Shown: positions 1-10,180 of the stretch, piece by piece
Numbering within the stretch: position 1 is the stretch's first letter
How the letters are laid out: the number at the start of each line of letters is the position of its first letter
Source: Azolla pinnata
Taxonomy: Eukaryota > Streptophyta > Polypodiopsida > Salviniales > Salviniaceae
Assembly (NCBI GenBank): GCA_037176905.1
Contig: JBBBWG010026845.1
Location: forward strand, 31,436-57,279
Length of the DNA: 25,844 bases
Direction of reading: 5' to 3'
Translations under genes and position numbers: made by a program
Notes under the pieces: generated by a model
What the model was told of the DNA's origin: nothing
Seen by the model: the letters and a program-made list of their open reading frames with translations, nothing else
Databases searched by the model: none

Positions 1-285
1 GATACGTATAAAGAAAACGGTGGTATCAAAGCCCGATGGATGTGTATATTTATACGTATATATGCCGGATATGCATGCATCCATCCGTACTTGCATGCGT
101 ATAAATGCGTACATGTATACGTATACACGTCGTATATGCATGCATCCACCCACACTTGTAGATACAACATGCGTATATCCATACGTATATACTCCGTATG
201 CGCTTCGAATACACATCCGTATTTTATACGTCGTCTTCTTCACGAGAGAGGTTCGAAAGAAGCGGGAAAAACACAGAGAGCAGCG
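1..285. repeat. Upstream region of gene 1: alternating purine-pyrimidine repeats
   Basis: The region before the first gene is rich in TATACGTATA, ATGCATGC and GTATAC words. A block reading roughly ATATGCATGCATCCA occurs near 68 and again near 131, about 63-66 bp apart, so this is a degraded minisatellite of alternating purines and pyrimidines. It covers the probable promoter and leader of the gene starting at 286. No TATA box can be singled out because TATA-like words are everywhere. Such DNA can form cruciforms or Z-DNA; that is an inference, not shown. Confidence 0.55.
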
Positions 286-1288
286 ATGGCCATGGCCATG
301 GCGATGGCGGACCAGCCCTCCTCCCTTCCTGCTCCTGCCTCTGCCTCTGCCTCTGCCTCTGTTCAGGCCATGCTCGCCTCCCTCTTCCGCGAAGACGACG
401 ACGACGACGACGAGGTGAGATATCTGCAGGCCGAGATCCAGGAGCTGGCCGCCAAAGCCCGGCACTTGAGCTCCAACGGCCCTTCCCTCATCTCCTCTGG
501 CCTCCAGACTTTCCTCCACAACGCACGGCCTCAGCTGTCCCTCGATCGCGACCCCGCTGACGACGAACACGGCGACAGCGCTCGCGGTATGTACGAAAGG
601 AAAAACACTCCGCCTTTTCCGCTTCTTCATTACGATCCTAACCCTAACCCTAACCCTAATGGCCATTGCCCTAACCCTGACGGCCCTTGCCTTGATCATA
701 CTCCCATCCTTGATCCTAACTCTGATCCTAACACTGCTATTAAACCTTACCTTACCCGGCCCTTTCCCTACCCCTGCCGTATTGAATCTCATCTCCGTCA
801 TCGCTCTTCTGTGTTCCATCTGAACTTCGATGATTTTTTTCTGTGCTTCTTGTAAAAGAGGGTTACGATCCCAGCGACGATGAGGCCATGGCCGAAGCCG
901 AGGTGCTGAAAGCTAAAATAGCCTCCTTGAAGGAAGGTATACCCGTGCTCCTCCAACGGATGAAAGCTTGTGTACAGGCATGCGAGAAGAAACAGAGAGT
1001 GTGTGAAGGCAAGAAGAAGCCACCATTACCTGGCTTCTTACAGGTGATTCTCCCTGTCAGCGGATCTGTCAGCACTCTTCTTTCTTAACAGATTCTAAAC
1101 CTACCCAAATTTAGCAGATTTAAACACAATTGAACAGATTCTAATCTCGATTTGAACCATTTTCAAGCCCGCCCATTTAATAGATTTTAAATCCAGTTCA
1201 ATATGTTCCTAACCAACTTTCTTCTTTCGTTTTTTTTTGCTGGTAGGACGTGCATAAAGTTTGGGAGTCTCTCTCCCCCGACAGATGA
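286..1288 (+). CDS. Three-exon gene for an unrecognised acidic, coiled-coil-like 175-residue protein
   Basis: Exons 286-586, 859-1043 and 1247-1288 join in frame. Intron 1 has GTATGT and AAAAG borders, with codon GAG (E101) split one base to two. Intron 2 is phase 0 with GTGATT and TGGTAG borders. The protein starts MAMAMAMADQ, has Ala-Ser repeats (residues 17-25), a run of six Asp (37-42), then a charged, probably helical stretch (44-63). A second acidic start (GYDPSDDEAMAEAE) leads into a Leu/Lys-rich helix with three Cys (about 108-150), and the protein ends DVHKVWESLSPDR. Four ATGs lie in frame at the start; the first was taken. I do not recognise the family. The heptad-like Leu/Ile/Val spacing suggests a coiled coil, so a structural or complex-forming role is possible but unproven. 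The Asp run is coded by a GAC repeat, so its length may vary between individuals. Confidence 0.72.
637..690 (+). repeat. Short CCCTAA (telomere-like) repeat in intron 1
   Basis: The stretch 637-659 is CCTAA followed by three CCCTAA units, and scattered CCTAAC words continue to about 730. The unit is the six-base TTAGGG form, not the seven-base TTTAGGG usual in plants. It lies inside intron 1 of the gene at 286-1288, 50 bp after the donor. With only about four copies, slippage of a low-complexity C-rich intron explains it as well as telomere origin. Confidence 0.6.
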
Positions 1289-2046
1289 AGTGTTTCCTTG
1301 GATGGTTTGAATGCATCAAGAACTGGTAAGCAACGACTTTAGAATCACTAAATATGCCGAAAAGGGCATAAGTATAGTGTAAATGCATGTACTTCTAACA
1401 ACAGTCATATTGGATGATATAAGTTGTCATTCCTCTTTTATCGATTCAGCTCTTGGAATAGATATGTTTGCTCTTTACTTGTGGATTGATCTTTGTTACT
1501 GGTATGATTAGGAATCAATGTTTTTGAGCCGTTGGTCTTCTATTTGGTTACTGCTCATGAGAGCTGTGTTTGGCATCAAATCAACATATGTGTCTTCTTT
1601 TTGGTTCTCGTTCAGAAATGATTTTGTCATGGTTTAGGTTTCAGGGCTTGGGCAGGATTTGGGGTATGGTTGCTTTTGATTGAATGCCAGGGGTCTTTAC
1701 TTTTTGCGGTTTTATCGATTTAACTGCTTTCCGAGATTTCTCTTTATCTGTGAAATAACGAATTTGAGTTAAAAAACAATCAGAACGTAACCTCAATATC
1801 CTGATACTCATTTTTTACAAAAGTCCAATCCAAACTACATGCACGCTTCTTGAAATTTTCAGTTAACTTTGCATATTATGGAAGTTTCTGGGCATAACAG
1901 CTATAACACAATTTGGAAGATCCCAAAAGGAGAATAAATAAAGAAAAATCTTCCTCGATTTTTGATCTCAGCATCAACCAGTAGTCATCGAGTTTTTGGG
2001 TTGTACATGATATGCTTGAATCGAGCTTGTTGTTTTTGTTGTTCAG

Positions 2047-2099
2047 AAGTATGATGTTGAAATGCCTGAAAGAAGCTTCACTGAAGCGTATTAGTGAGG
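2047..2099 (+). other. Possible alternative or 3'-UTR exon of the first gene
   Basis: A good acceptor (TTGTTCAG, ending at 2046) and a good donor (GAGG/GTAAGA, near 2100) bracket a 53-nt segment. If joined straight to exon 2 of the gene at 286 (phase 0), it reads KYDVEMPERSFTEAY and then TAG at 2092-2094. If instead exon 3 (1247 to about 1325, followed by the donor CTGGTAAGC) is used, this segment would be a spliced part of the 3' UTR. Both readings are inference; no transcript evidence is available. Confidence 0.3.
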
Positions 2100-2820
2100 G
2101 TAAGATAAATTAGGGTTGGTGGGAATGATATCAGTTGGTTGTGTTATTCCCTGTCTGGTGGATGTATACTGTGCATTTCGCCTCCCTAGCATGTAGCAAC
2201 AGATGCACACTAGTATCATAAGGATGATTCCTGGAATGGATATGTAGATGTACAAACTCATGATGATTACTCAATTTTGTCGTGCTTAATGTTGAAATGT
2301 CACACAGTAGACTTTGCCAAGTTATGTGTTAATTGCTTGAAGCTGAGGATTCTGTTCAAGGAGAAAGAAATCAAAACCAACATCAATAAAACATTCCAAA
2401 TTTTAGCCAGAAAGTCCAACAATGGTATTGGAAAGCAGTTTCAAGCAAACTCTCAGATCATTGTCAATTATTTTGCTTATGAATGCACTTGGCAATGATA
2501 CATCAGAAAAATATATGCTTGCATACATGGTATATCAGAAATATATATGCTTGCATACATGATACATTAGAAAAATATATGCTGAGAATGTGAAATTAGA
2601 GATGGAAGATTCATCACACATCCATCTCATTTCAAGGTGTTGATGTCAAGTATCACAATCTCATCATATATCCATCACTGTAAATGAACATGGATGTTTT
2701 CAATGAAGAATTTGATCAGCATGTTTGAGATGGATGCAGTTTCGCAAATAAAATAGTTCTATCAGATGAATTTGATGTCAAGAATACCACATTGGGAGAT
2801 TATCAATCGATTTAACTATA
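2100..2820. other. Intergenic AT-rich sequence with a small tandem repeat
   Basis: No gene is seen. Between about 2495 and 2585 a 36-38 bp unit (ATACAT..AGAAA.ATATATGCTTGC) is repeated about three times with small changes. An ORF of 73 codons at 2277-2498 lacks any recognisable feature and is treated as chance. Confidence 0.5.
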
Positions 2821-3335
2821 ATGGTGTAAGCATTAGCAGATCATCAAATCGAATCATTGCTCAACTCAGATCTATGTAACTGGCGATGAAAGCATTAGCA
2901 GATTATCAGATTGAATCTTCATTAACAAAGTCAATGCATTAAGTCATGATGACATAGAATATGAGCAGTAATCTGAGCTCAATTCGAATCTATATAACTG
3001 GTGATGGAAGAACTGGGATTACTAACAATGAAATAATGGGTTAAAGCATAATGACAATGAAGATGAGCGGTGATCATTGTTGAATACCGGTCTGTGTAAC
3101 CGCTGATGGGAGAGTTAGCAGATAATCAGACTGAAGCATCATTTACAGTGAACCAATGCATTAAATCAGAATGACCAAGTATAAATAAAGCATAATGACA
3201 ATGAAGATGAGTGGTGATCATTGTTGAATACCGGTCTGTGTAACCGCTGATGGGAGAGTTAGCAGATAATCAGACTGAAGCATCATTTACAGTGAACCAA
3301 TGCATTAAATCAGAATGACCAAGTTTAAATAAAGT
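2821..3335 (+). repeat. Minisatellite: two near-identical 144-bp units plus older diverged copies
   Basis: The units 3043-3186 and 3187-3330 are almost identical, differing at only a few positions such as AGCGGTG/AGTGGTG and AAGTATAAA/AAGTTTAAA. Each carries GGTCTGTGTAACCGCTGATG and GCAGATAATCAGACTGAAGC. Upstream, from about 2840 to 3040, at least two diverged relatives occur (ATCTATGTAACTGGCGATG near 2870 and ATCTATATAACTGGTGATGG near 2990). The array therefore grew by a recent duplication of the most downstream unit on top of an old array. It lies between genes and has no coding potential that I can see. Confidence 0.85.
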
Positions 3336-5020
3336 GTGGAAAGTAACCTTGGTTTTAAAAGGAAACTATTGACCACCCAAATCTACATGTGGGCTACATG
3401 GGAAGATATTTATATGTATGTCACAGAACAGTAACCCCAAAGCAAGCCTTCCCTGGGTGCCAGCTTCCTCTTCCTCCTTTGCGCTTAAAAAATGGATTTC
3501 TTTTCTTGGAAATCAGATTTCAGCATGAAAGAGAGGTAAAGTTTACCTTCGGAGGCAAATCTCCGTGTGAAAAGCTGTTTTTATATCTAGTCATACACAT
3601 GTTAAAGACATGTTCTTGTCTACGCAAACACATAAAAGATATGCCATTGTTAATTCAGCCAGCAAGGCATGAAGGCTTTTTAGATGTCTAGGGCACTAAG
3701 CAATGTTTTTTACACGCCCCTTCAAAATTTCTCTTGCTTGTTTACATGCCAATTGATATCGATTTCAAAGTAGATGCTTTGATGCTCTTACCTTTTGCTT
3801 TCGCTAGTTTTGTTCCAAACTTGAGATTTAGCTCTCTGCTTTCTCTTCCTATGCACTCTGCTAAATGATCCTCTTGATCTGTGTTCTAATCAAACAAAAG
3901 TTACGAAAACTAGCAAACTGACATGTATGCAAGTATGCCATTAGCATAATGCCCCTTGGCATGTTCCAACTAGAATGCCTTTGCCTTTTCCTGTAATAGA
4001 TACTGGATGAGCACTTTTGTTACTCAAATCAAGCGAATCACATTCATGTGCCTACACCATAATTGCTTTTCAGAACACATCTTCGTGAATTATGTAGGCA
4101 TTTGCCTCTCTTTTATCTTTTTAAAGACACCATATTGATAGTTAAGGTTGATGTCTCATGGTGTATATATGGTACTTCTTCTACCCTTTCAGTGTATATT
4201 TTGGTATACATAGGTTTATAGTGGTACAAGGGAAAATATTAGAGCAAATCATGTCTCAATTGTAATGTAAGTGCAACAATCTACATTTACTACAACAGTG
4301 AGCAAAAAAAACAGCCAAAAGGCTTTCAAGCAGGAAGCGATTCTGAAGTGAAACAGTTTCTCTTTGCATAAGCCTTTCAAGATATGAAACAGTGTACGGT
4401 GCTTTATGCAACTACTGTTCTTTTCTACTAACTAGGAAACCATTTATCCTCCTGGAGCTCATTTCAACAAATCCATACAAGAAACTTGGTGGACAAGATT
4501 TGATCCGATTGTCTCACAATTTATGTGATTTCGGCACATACAAAGGTCCTTTGCAACTATCTCACTTCTCGGGATCAAATCACATTGTACCAGTGAACCT
4601 TTTTCCTTCAATTCATATTTCAATCTTGGCATGCTGTCAAAACTTCAACTCTGATTTCACAGAATGATCTCATATGTAAGGGTGATAAATAGTGGTTACT
4701 CATATTTGTCTAGCAATTTTATAGCTAAGGACAATGGGCAGAAAGATCTTGCTCTCATAAAGAGAGATTGGTGCTTGATGGTCCTTATTTCAGCTTATTT
4801 CCATGTAATTACAACATCCAACCATGCACGACAATCTTAGGTAAATACGACTTTTATGGGCATAACAAGAAACTTCTTGGCATGAAGGTCACTATAATTC
4901 TATTTGAAAAATGCGTAAGGGTGTGAGAGAAATATCACAGACACTTGTTATATGAATATATAGAAATTTGAGGACAAAAGGGGTTGGATAAATGATGATG
5001 ATGATGATAGTGTTCACATG
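3336..5020. other. Intergenic region, no supported gene
   Basis: This stretch lies between the minisatellite and the stop codon of the minus-strand EEP gene. ORFs of 100 codons (3389-3691) and 91 codons (4392-4667) show no domain, no splice continuity and mixed composition, so I do not call them. A short ATG/GAT triplet run lies at about 4992-5008, just beyond the EEP stop codon, and would fall in that gene's 3' UTR. Confidence 0.5.
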
Positions 5021-8000
5021 TTATACCATAGTAGTCTCATCAAGGTGTCTCACAGTCCTCGGCAAGGAGAACTCCACGTATAGAGGATAGTGATCTGAAG
5101 GGTATTGGCCATTTGTATTATCATCCACCACTTCAGCATATATGGGTGTTAGGGACCGGCCCCGGAAAAGAATCCAATCAACATGCAAGTCTTGATTCCT
5201 CCGGTCCCAGCACAGAAACAGAGCTTTCAGTATTAGCTTCAGCTTTGCAACTGTCCCTTGGTTTTCTCCTGAAAAGAACAGAGTTTTATTTGAACAGAGT
5301 TTTATTATTCTCCATCAAAATCAAAACACACTGGAAATGCAGCAATCATCTCTAATATGGCACCAGATGCATTTCACTAGCTAAATGATATCCCCTTTGG
5401 CCAAGGACAAGATTTTAATATCATAAGAACCTAATAACTACACTAACCTTGCACTCCATGGTATATATGGACAAGCTTTTTCCTAGAAGGAATATTCAAT
5501 TATTCTCCAATAAAAATCAAGTGCGCCAACAAGGCAACCATCCTTGATACAACGTGATTCTTTACTACATGCATCCCATTAGTTAAATGAGTCTCTTTTG
5601 TCACAGCACAAACTCATAAGGACCCAAATAATTAACCTATAAATCCATCATGATCGCCCCCTTTGACCATTTGACATTAGAAAGACCTAACTGACTAACC
5701 TTTAAATCCATGGTATGTACGAACAAGCTTTGTCGTTTTTCTTCTTCGTGCACTGGACCAGGCATCAAACATATCACCAACTACTCCATGTTCCCTGTTT
5801 TGCATTAACAAATCAATCTTATGCCAAAAAGTTTCAAGCTCAAAGACTTATTCAAGTAACCCTATGTATCAAATGTGCATACCTTGACCTTCCGAGCAAA
5901 AATCGGCCAACAGCAGACTCCTTTTCTGTGTTAAATCCTCCACAATATAGAACAGGAAGACTTGGAGGAAGTGATGCTATATGCTGCCATGTCAACAAAG
6001 CTCCACGCCTGCGAGCCCGTGCACTCAACTCATCTAGATGAGTGTTTACAATTTGAAATGAAAAACCAGGAGGTTCCACCCCTTTAAACTGAAATGTGTG
6101 TAACATATTATTAAGGAAAGTTGCGATATCCACCATCTAACATGCTATGTTTTATCCCGAATTCAGGAAATTCTAGATCCTCAACAAAATGTTGAATTAC
6201 AATAGATTACCTTATTCAAAACTCCTAAGTTAAAGAAACATCTGAGTTTAGAGAGAAATCTACAGAGAGTGACACATTCAAAACATGGGACCTTCTAATT
6301 ATGCGATCAAAATTTCAAGTATGCAATATAAATCAAATGGTTGTAAAGAAAAATATGTAAGCCCATTGATAGGATATCACCCATGTTGCAATGCATGGTG
6401 CAGCTGCACCCCAAGATGTACTAGCTGGAATAGATGGTGATTCAGACAGCCAAAATGTACCTCCTTCGGATTGCTCGACCTGAGATCAGCATGATGAAGG
6501 GATGTGGAAATCATTGTGAGAAAAAAAAAGACCCCACACAATTTAAGATAGATATATTACCTGCTCTTTATTGTAAAAAACACTACAATGCTCATCTGAT
6601 GCATCATTGAGCCCCTTTCTGGAAAGTCCAAAGTGCCCATAACCTGGATTTCCAATTTACATTGGCGATAGGAAACCAAATAAGGGGCAAATTAATAATT
6701 TTTTCAAATGTTTTTTCCACGGAATTCAAGGCTGCCCAAAGAAGTTAGGTTCAACAATGTTATATAGTCATGGTCGCAATGATTCTGGCAAGTACCTTAT
6801 AGGGCCATAGTGTCAACCTCCTTTATGAAAACTAGGTTATAATATGCACTTCAACAGCAATATAATGTCTGTACACAGATGTAATATTAGCCTTTCGTGT
6901 ACACAGTCTAAATCTCCATTTCAGGGATGCCCCAATAACTAAAAAAACGTGTTGTGCATTAAAGAAGTCGTATGCCAGACACAAAGTACTACAAAGTAGA
7001 AAATCAATCCAGAAAAATGACATGCAACAGCAAGATGCGCCATGATTGAGCTTGGAATCTGAGAGAGTGCCATTAAATGAATTGTTTATGAGAACTTAAT
7101 GCTATAGGATCCATTACTATGTATGTACATATGCATATATATAAAATTCTGTAGGACATAAGTTTAGTGGGAGACAGGAAAAGAGAAACAAAGGCAGGAA
7201 GAGACTTAAAACAGGATATGCCAGCATATGAAATCATAATTCTCTTGGTCAGTTGCAAAATCACATTGAAATAGGAAGCATACCCGGTAATGCACGCTCC
7301 AAATCCTCCAGTTGTGATTGTAGACCTGCGAGCAATAAGACAAGAATACTTGAAGCTGGTATTCCACAATACAAAATAATCCAATCAATCATGAAAATAT
7401 TACAATGCCTAAGATAGCTGATTCTGCTAAGAGTTAAATATTCAATTTTATCATTAGATAAAAACTGTAATCCTCGTAACCATCTTTGAATGCAATACTA
7501 TGACAGAACATATCAAGTGGAAAATAGGAAATTTATAGCTCTGGTTATCAAATGATGTACAATATCGAATTCCAATTGAGAGAGATGATTTCAGCGTTTT
7601 TAGTTGAGAGAGAACTACAGATCTGCCCTACTGCTATCAGTGCGAGAATCCCTTAATACCAATTAAACTGTCCTCTTAACAATTATTAATCGAGCAAGAT
7701 CAACAATCTATCCATGAATCCAACCAAGCATCCAACCTACTCATCCTATAATTTAGCACTGTGATTGATCCATCCAATCCATGCCCTAGGTCATTATGTT
7801 ACACAATATTGTTAATCCTTCATTAAATCACATGAGCTAGTTATGAAATATTACAACTGATCCCATACACTCACAGATCTAGTTATGCTATTCAGCTTTC
7901 AGATAGTGACTGATCCCATCTGCTTACGTGACCTAGTTATCACATGAGCTAGTTGCTCAAATGAACACCATGACGGATTCATCCACTCATCTGCCCTATC

Positions 8001-8661
8001 TATCTTATTCAATGTTCTGACCAAGCCATCCACACAGATAACTTAGTTATCCTGTGCAATGTCGTGAAACTATCCATACACTGCTAACACCAGTTTAACA
8101 GATTGACCACTTCAACTAATCAGGAAACCTAGTGCCCATATGCTACCACATCACAGTCAACCCATCCCACACAATTTACCTTGTTACTCTATTCAACAAC
8201 AATGCTATTTCGTTCTCAGTCGGCAGTATGACCAATCAATCCAAACATTCAACCTTTATGAGTTTAATCCGTACCTTTCAAACCAGTTCGTGGCATTACA
8301 AATCCGTAAAGTCAAAACAGATACGTATCATTCACATGATATGGAAAACAAATGGCAAAGCGTCCTCTTTTCTCTTTCTCTCCCTCTCTCTCTTGCTCTC
8401 TTGAGAGAGTTTGATGAGAAGAGAAACTGTGATCGATCAGAGAACATGGAAGTACATACCTTCTTGAGTGCACAGGATGGTGGGGGCATACTTGGAGACA
8501 ATACTGATGCACAGATCTCTGCGAGCTTCCCAGCTGTGGCCACTTCCGCCGCCGCCTCTTCCATCTCCTTCCGTCGTGGCGGCAGGTGCTGCGACTGCCC
8601 CTTCTTCTTCGCCAAGGTCTCGGTGCAGATTAAATGTCATGACGGTCAAGGAGACGCTCAT
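5021..8661 (-). CDS. EEP-family (endonuclease/exonuclease/phosphatase) protein, seven exons, 324 residues
   Basis: Exons on the minus strand: 8661-8460, 7325-7284, 6643-6561, 6479-6381, 6088-5883, 5794-5700, 5268-5021. They total 975 nt and all phases match. Motifs of the DNase I/CCR4/inositol-phosphatase fold appear in order: MTFNLHRD (N11), CTQEG (E67), NTHLDE (157-162), CGGFNTEKES (191-200), HVDWILFRGRS (271-281) and YPSDHYP (298-304). These fit a plant family that includes Arabidopsis At5g54130, from memory; the substrate is not known to me. The usual GDFN reads GGFN, so one metal- or phosphate-contacting Asp is absent. There is no transmembrane segment and no clear transit peptide. Residues 17-41 are a Glu/Ala/Gly-rich insert. 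The exon 5 start is the least certain border: CAG at 6089 gives TW-FKGVEPP, while an upstream TTAG acceptor would add 16 residues in frame. The gene is head to head with the PPR gene. Confidence 0.88.
5303..5700 (-). repeat. Tandem duplication inside intron 6 of the EEP gene, about 195-bp period
   Basis: Two diverged copies lie side by side. The first starts near 5303 (ATTATTCTCCATCAAAATC) and the second near 5499 (ATTATTCTCCAATAAAAATC). Shared words continue in both: GCAGCAATCATC/AGGCAACCATCC, GCTAAATGA/GTTAAATGA and CATAAGAACC/CATAAGGACC. Each ends in a version of AACC..AATCC/ACTCC next to CATGG or CATCATG. That ending matches the 3' border of real exon 6 at 5697-5735, so the duplication involved exon 6 or its edge. 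Confidence 0.6.
5448..5482 (-). other. Phase-matched mini-copy of exon 6 (relic or alternative exon)
   Basis: On the minus strand, 5482-5448 reads G AAA AAG CTT GTC CAT ... CAA G, which encodes KKLVHIYHGVQ. Exon 6 ends TKLVRTYHGFK. It is preceded by a TTCTAG acceptor and followed by GTTAGTG; exon 6 uses GTTAGTC. The copy is 35 nt against 95 nt, a difference of 60 (a multiple of three), and it enters and leaves in the same codon phase as exon 6. It could therefore replace exon 6 without a frameshift, but inclusion of both would break the frame. It may be a dead copy left by the local duplication. Confidence 0.5.
7326..8459 (-). other. Intron 1 of the EEP gene, with degenerate repeats
   Basis: This 1134-bp intron has GTATGT and CTCGCAG borders. 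From about 7730 to 8060 it holds a loose set of short repeated phrases (CATGAGCTAGTTAT, CAGATCTAGTTAT, GTGACCTAGTTAT, ACTGATCCCAT), spaced roughly 40-60 bp, which is an old decayed minisatellite. Around 8365-8420 there is a CT-rich run followed by GAGAGAG that can fold back on itself. The longer plus-strand ORF that crosses this region is driven by low-complexity sequence and is not a gene. Confidence 0.55.
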
Positions 8662-8689
8662 GTTTGCTGCTGGTGGGGTCTACTTGCTT

Positions 8690-9052
8690 TCCTTCCTTGC
8701 TACACCTTCATCTACCTCATTCCTCTACCTCTTTCTCTTCTTCTTTCTTCTTCTCCTCCCTCTTTCACTTCCTCTTCTACCTCATTCCTCTACCTCTTTC
8801 TCTTCTTCTTTCTTCTTCTCCTTCCTCTTTCACTTCCTCTTCTACCTCATTCCTCTACCTCTTTCTCTTCTTCTTTCTTCTTCTTCTACCTCATACCTCT
8901 ACCTCTACCTCTTCTTCTTTCTTCTTCTTCCTCTTTCACTTCTTCTTCTTCTTCTTCTTCTTCCTCTTTCACTTCTTCTTCTTCTTCTTCTTCTTCTTCC
9001 TCTTTCACTTCTTCTTCTTCCTCCTCCTCCTCCTCCTTCACTTCTTTCTCCT
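8690..9052 (-). repeat. Polypyrimidine (plus) / polypurine (minus) minisatellite upstream of the EEP gene
   Basis: A 65-bp unit beginning TCTACCTCATTCCTCTACC starts at 8711, 8776 and 8841, and a shortened copy at 8885. It passes into CTT triplet blocks separated by CCTCTTTCACTT, then a CTC run near 9020-9040. Almost every base on the plus strand is a pyrimidine over about 360 bp. The block lies 30-390 bp upstream of the EEP start codon, so it is in the leader or the core promoter. If transcribed, the leader would be GAA-rich. Long Ser/Leu/Phe ORFs here are artefacts of the repeat. Confidence 0.85.
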
Positions 9053-9097
9053 TCGGAGAGGGCAGCAGCTAAACGGTGTCTGCAAAGAGCTTCGGTG

Positions 9098-9155
9098 AAA
9101 GAGCAGAGCAGAGCAGGGCAGAGCAGGGCAGAGCAGAGAGGCAGAGAGCGAGATT
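9098..9155 (+). repeat. GAGCA / GGGCA pentanucleotide repeat
   Basis: About eight units of AGAGC or AGGGC follow each other, then GAGAGGCAGAGAGCGAG. It lies in the interval between the divergent EEP and PPR genes. Confidence 0.75.
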
Positions 9156-9159
9156 TATA

Positions 9160-9931
9160 TATCTACAGAAATGCCCCTCCCTCCCATGTGCAAATTTGAA
9201 GAAGTGGATGTCGTTCACAAAATTCACAAAAATACCCCCCTAACTACCACTGAGATCATAGCCTGATGGTGTTCTAAGGAGATGTTGATTTTGGAAGCAG
9301 AGAGAAGTGAAACTTGTCGTTGGTTCAAGCTTAGACATCGATCAACATGGAGCTTCCAGAGTCTGAAATCTTCGTAAAACAGCCCACCGTCGTGGGGGAT
9401 TTGTACTGGCCATGAGATGGAGATTCATGATCGAAAATACCTGAGAGTAGGCAATAATGCCACGGTGGGCAAAGGATCCAAAGGGATGTAGGGATTTCGA
9501 TAGCATGCATGGCTTTGCCACCAAAGTAAAGTACATCGTAAACTCATAGACGTAGAAGAAGAGCCGGTTCCGTTCGTAAATGAAGAGAAAGCAGGTAATA
9601 GACGACGACGAAGGCATCGAGAATGAATGATATGCTCGCCTCGGCACGAAATGCTTTACGACTTGCGCTCCAGATGTCGAGCCGCGTCATCAGAAACAAA
9701 ATCAGAAACCCACCACTGCTTTCTCTACACAAGAAGCACAATATCAGAATCAAAATAAAAAATAGAATCAGAAACCCATCACTGCTTTCTCTACACAAGA
9801 AGCAAAATATCACAATCAGAATCAGAATCAGAATACAAAACAGAAACACAGCAAAAATCAGAAACAAAAACTGAAGAAGAAAATAGAAGAAGTTTAGTGA
9901 TAGGATTTTAGTGTTGAAGAGAGAAGAAGAA

Positions 9932-9962
<31 letters not shown>

Positions 9963-10170
9963 TTGCTGCTTCACCACAGGCTTCCCTTCCCCAACTGATG
10001 GCGCAGCGCAGACGAGCACGATGAATGCGTAATGCGGTCGCTCCAGCTCCCATCCGCCCTCCTCTGTCGCCGCGCTTCATCATCATGGTGGGATGATCTT
10101 GATGATATTGCTTTGTGGTGTGTTCGTACGAGAGAGGCCGAGGTTTGATGGCAGTGGTGGCCATGGTGTG
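9160..10170. other. Divergent intergenic region with 64-bp direct repeat and GAA run
   Basis: No gene is supported here. A block of about 48 bp containing CCACTGCTTTCTCTACACAA occurs near 9703 and, with one base changed (CCATCACTG...), near 9767, giving a period of 64 bp. CAGAAT/CAGAAA hexamers follow. A GAA repeat of about 11-12 units lies at 9920-9957. Minus-strand ORFs (9342-9647 and 9544-10179) contain Ser and Leu/Ile runs derived from these repeats and are not called. Confidence 0.55.
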
Positions 10171-10180
10171 CCACGTCACG
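10171..10180 (+). promoter_or_regulatory. ACGT-core element (CCACGTCACG) upstream of the PPR gene
   Basis: CCACGTCA is a G-box/ABRE-like ACGT core of the kind bound by plant bZIP factors. It lies about 120 bp before the proposed PPR start at 10296. Single short motifs like this occur often by chance, so this is only a candidate. Confidence 0.25.

Noticed and set aside
3389-3691. Plus-strand ORF of 100 codons
   Set aside because: It starts at GTG, has no motif or splice continuity and lies in intergenic sequence next to a minisatellite.
6578-6590. CACTACAA word suggesting a CACTA transposon start
   Set aside because: It lies inside exon 3 of the EEP gene, where it encodes conserved residues (CSVFYN), so it is coincidental.
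8140-9199. Long plus-strand ORFs (up to 310 codons) rich in Ser, Leu and Phe
   Set aside because: They are produced by the CTT/CCTCTT minisatellite and overlap the well-supported first exon of the minus-strand EEP gene.
9544-10179. Minus-strand ORF of 211 codons with a Ser run and Leu/Ile/Phe stretches
   Set aside because: The Ser run comes from the GAA repeat and the hydrophobic part from the AATCAG/AAAATCAG repeats; there is no conserved motif and it sits in a divergent promoter interval.
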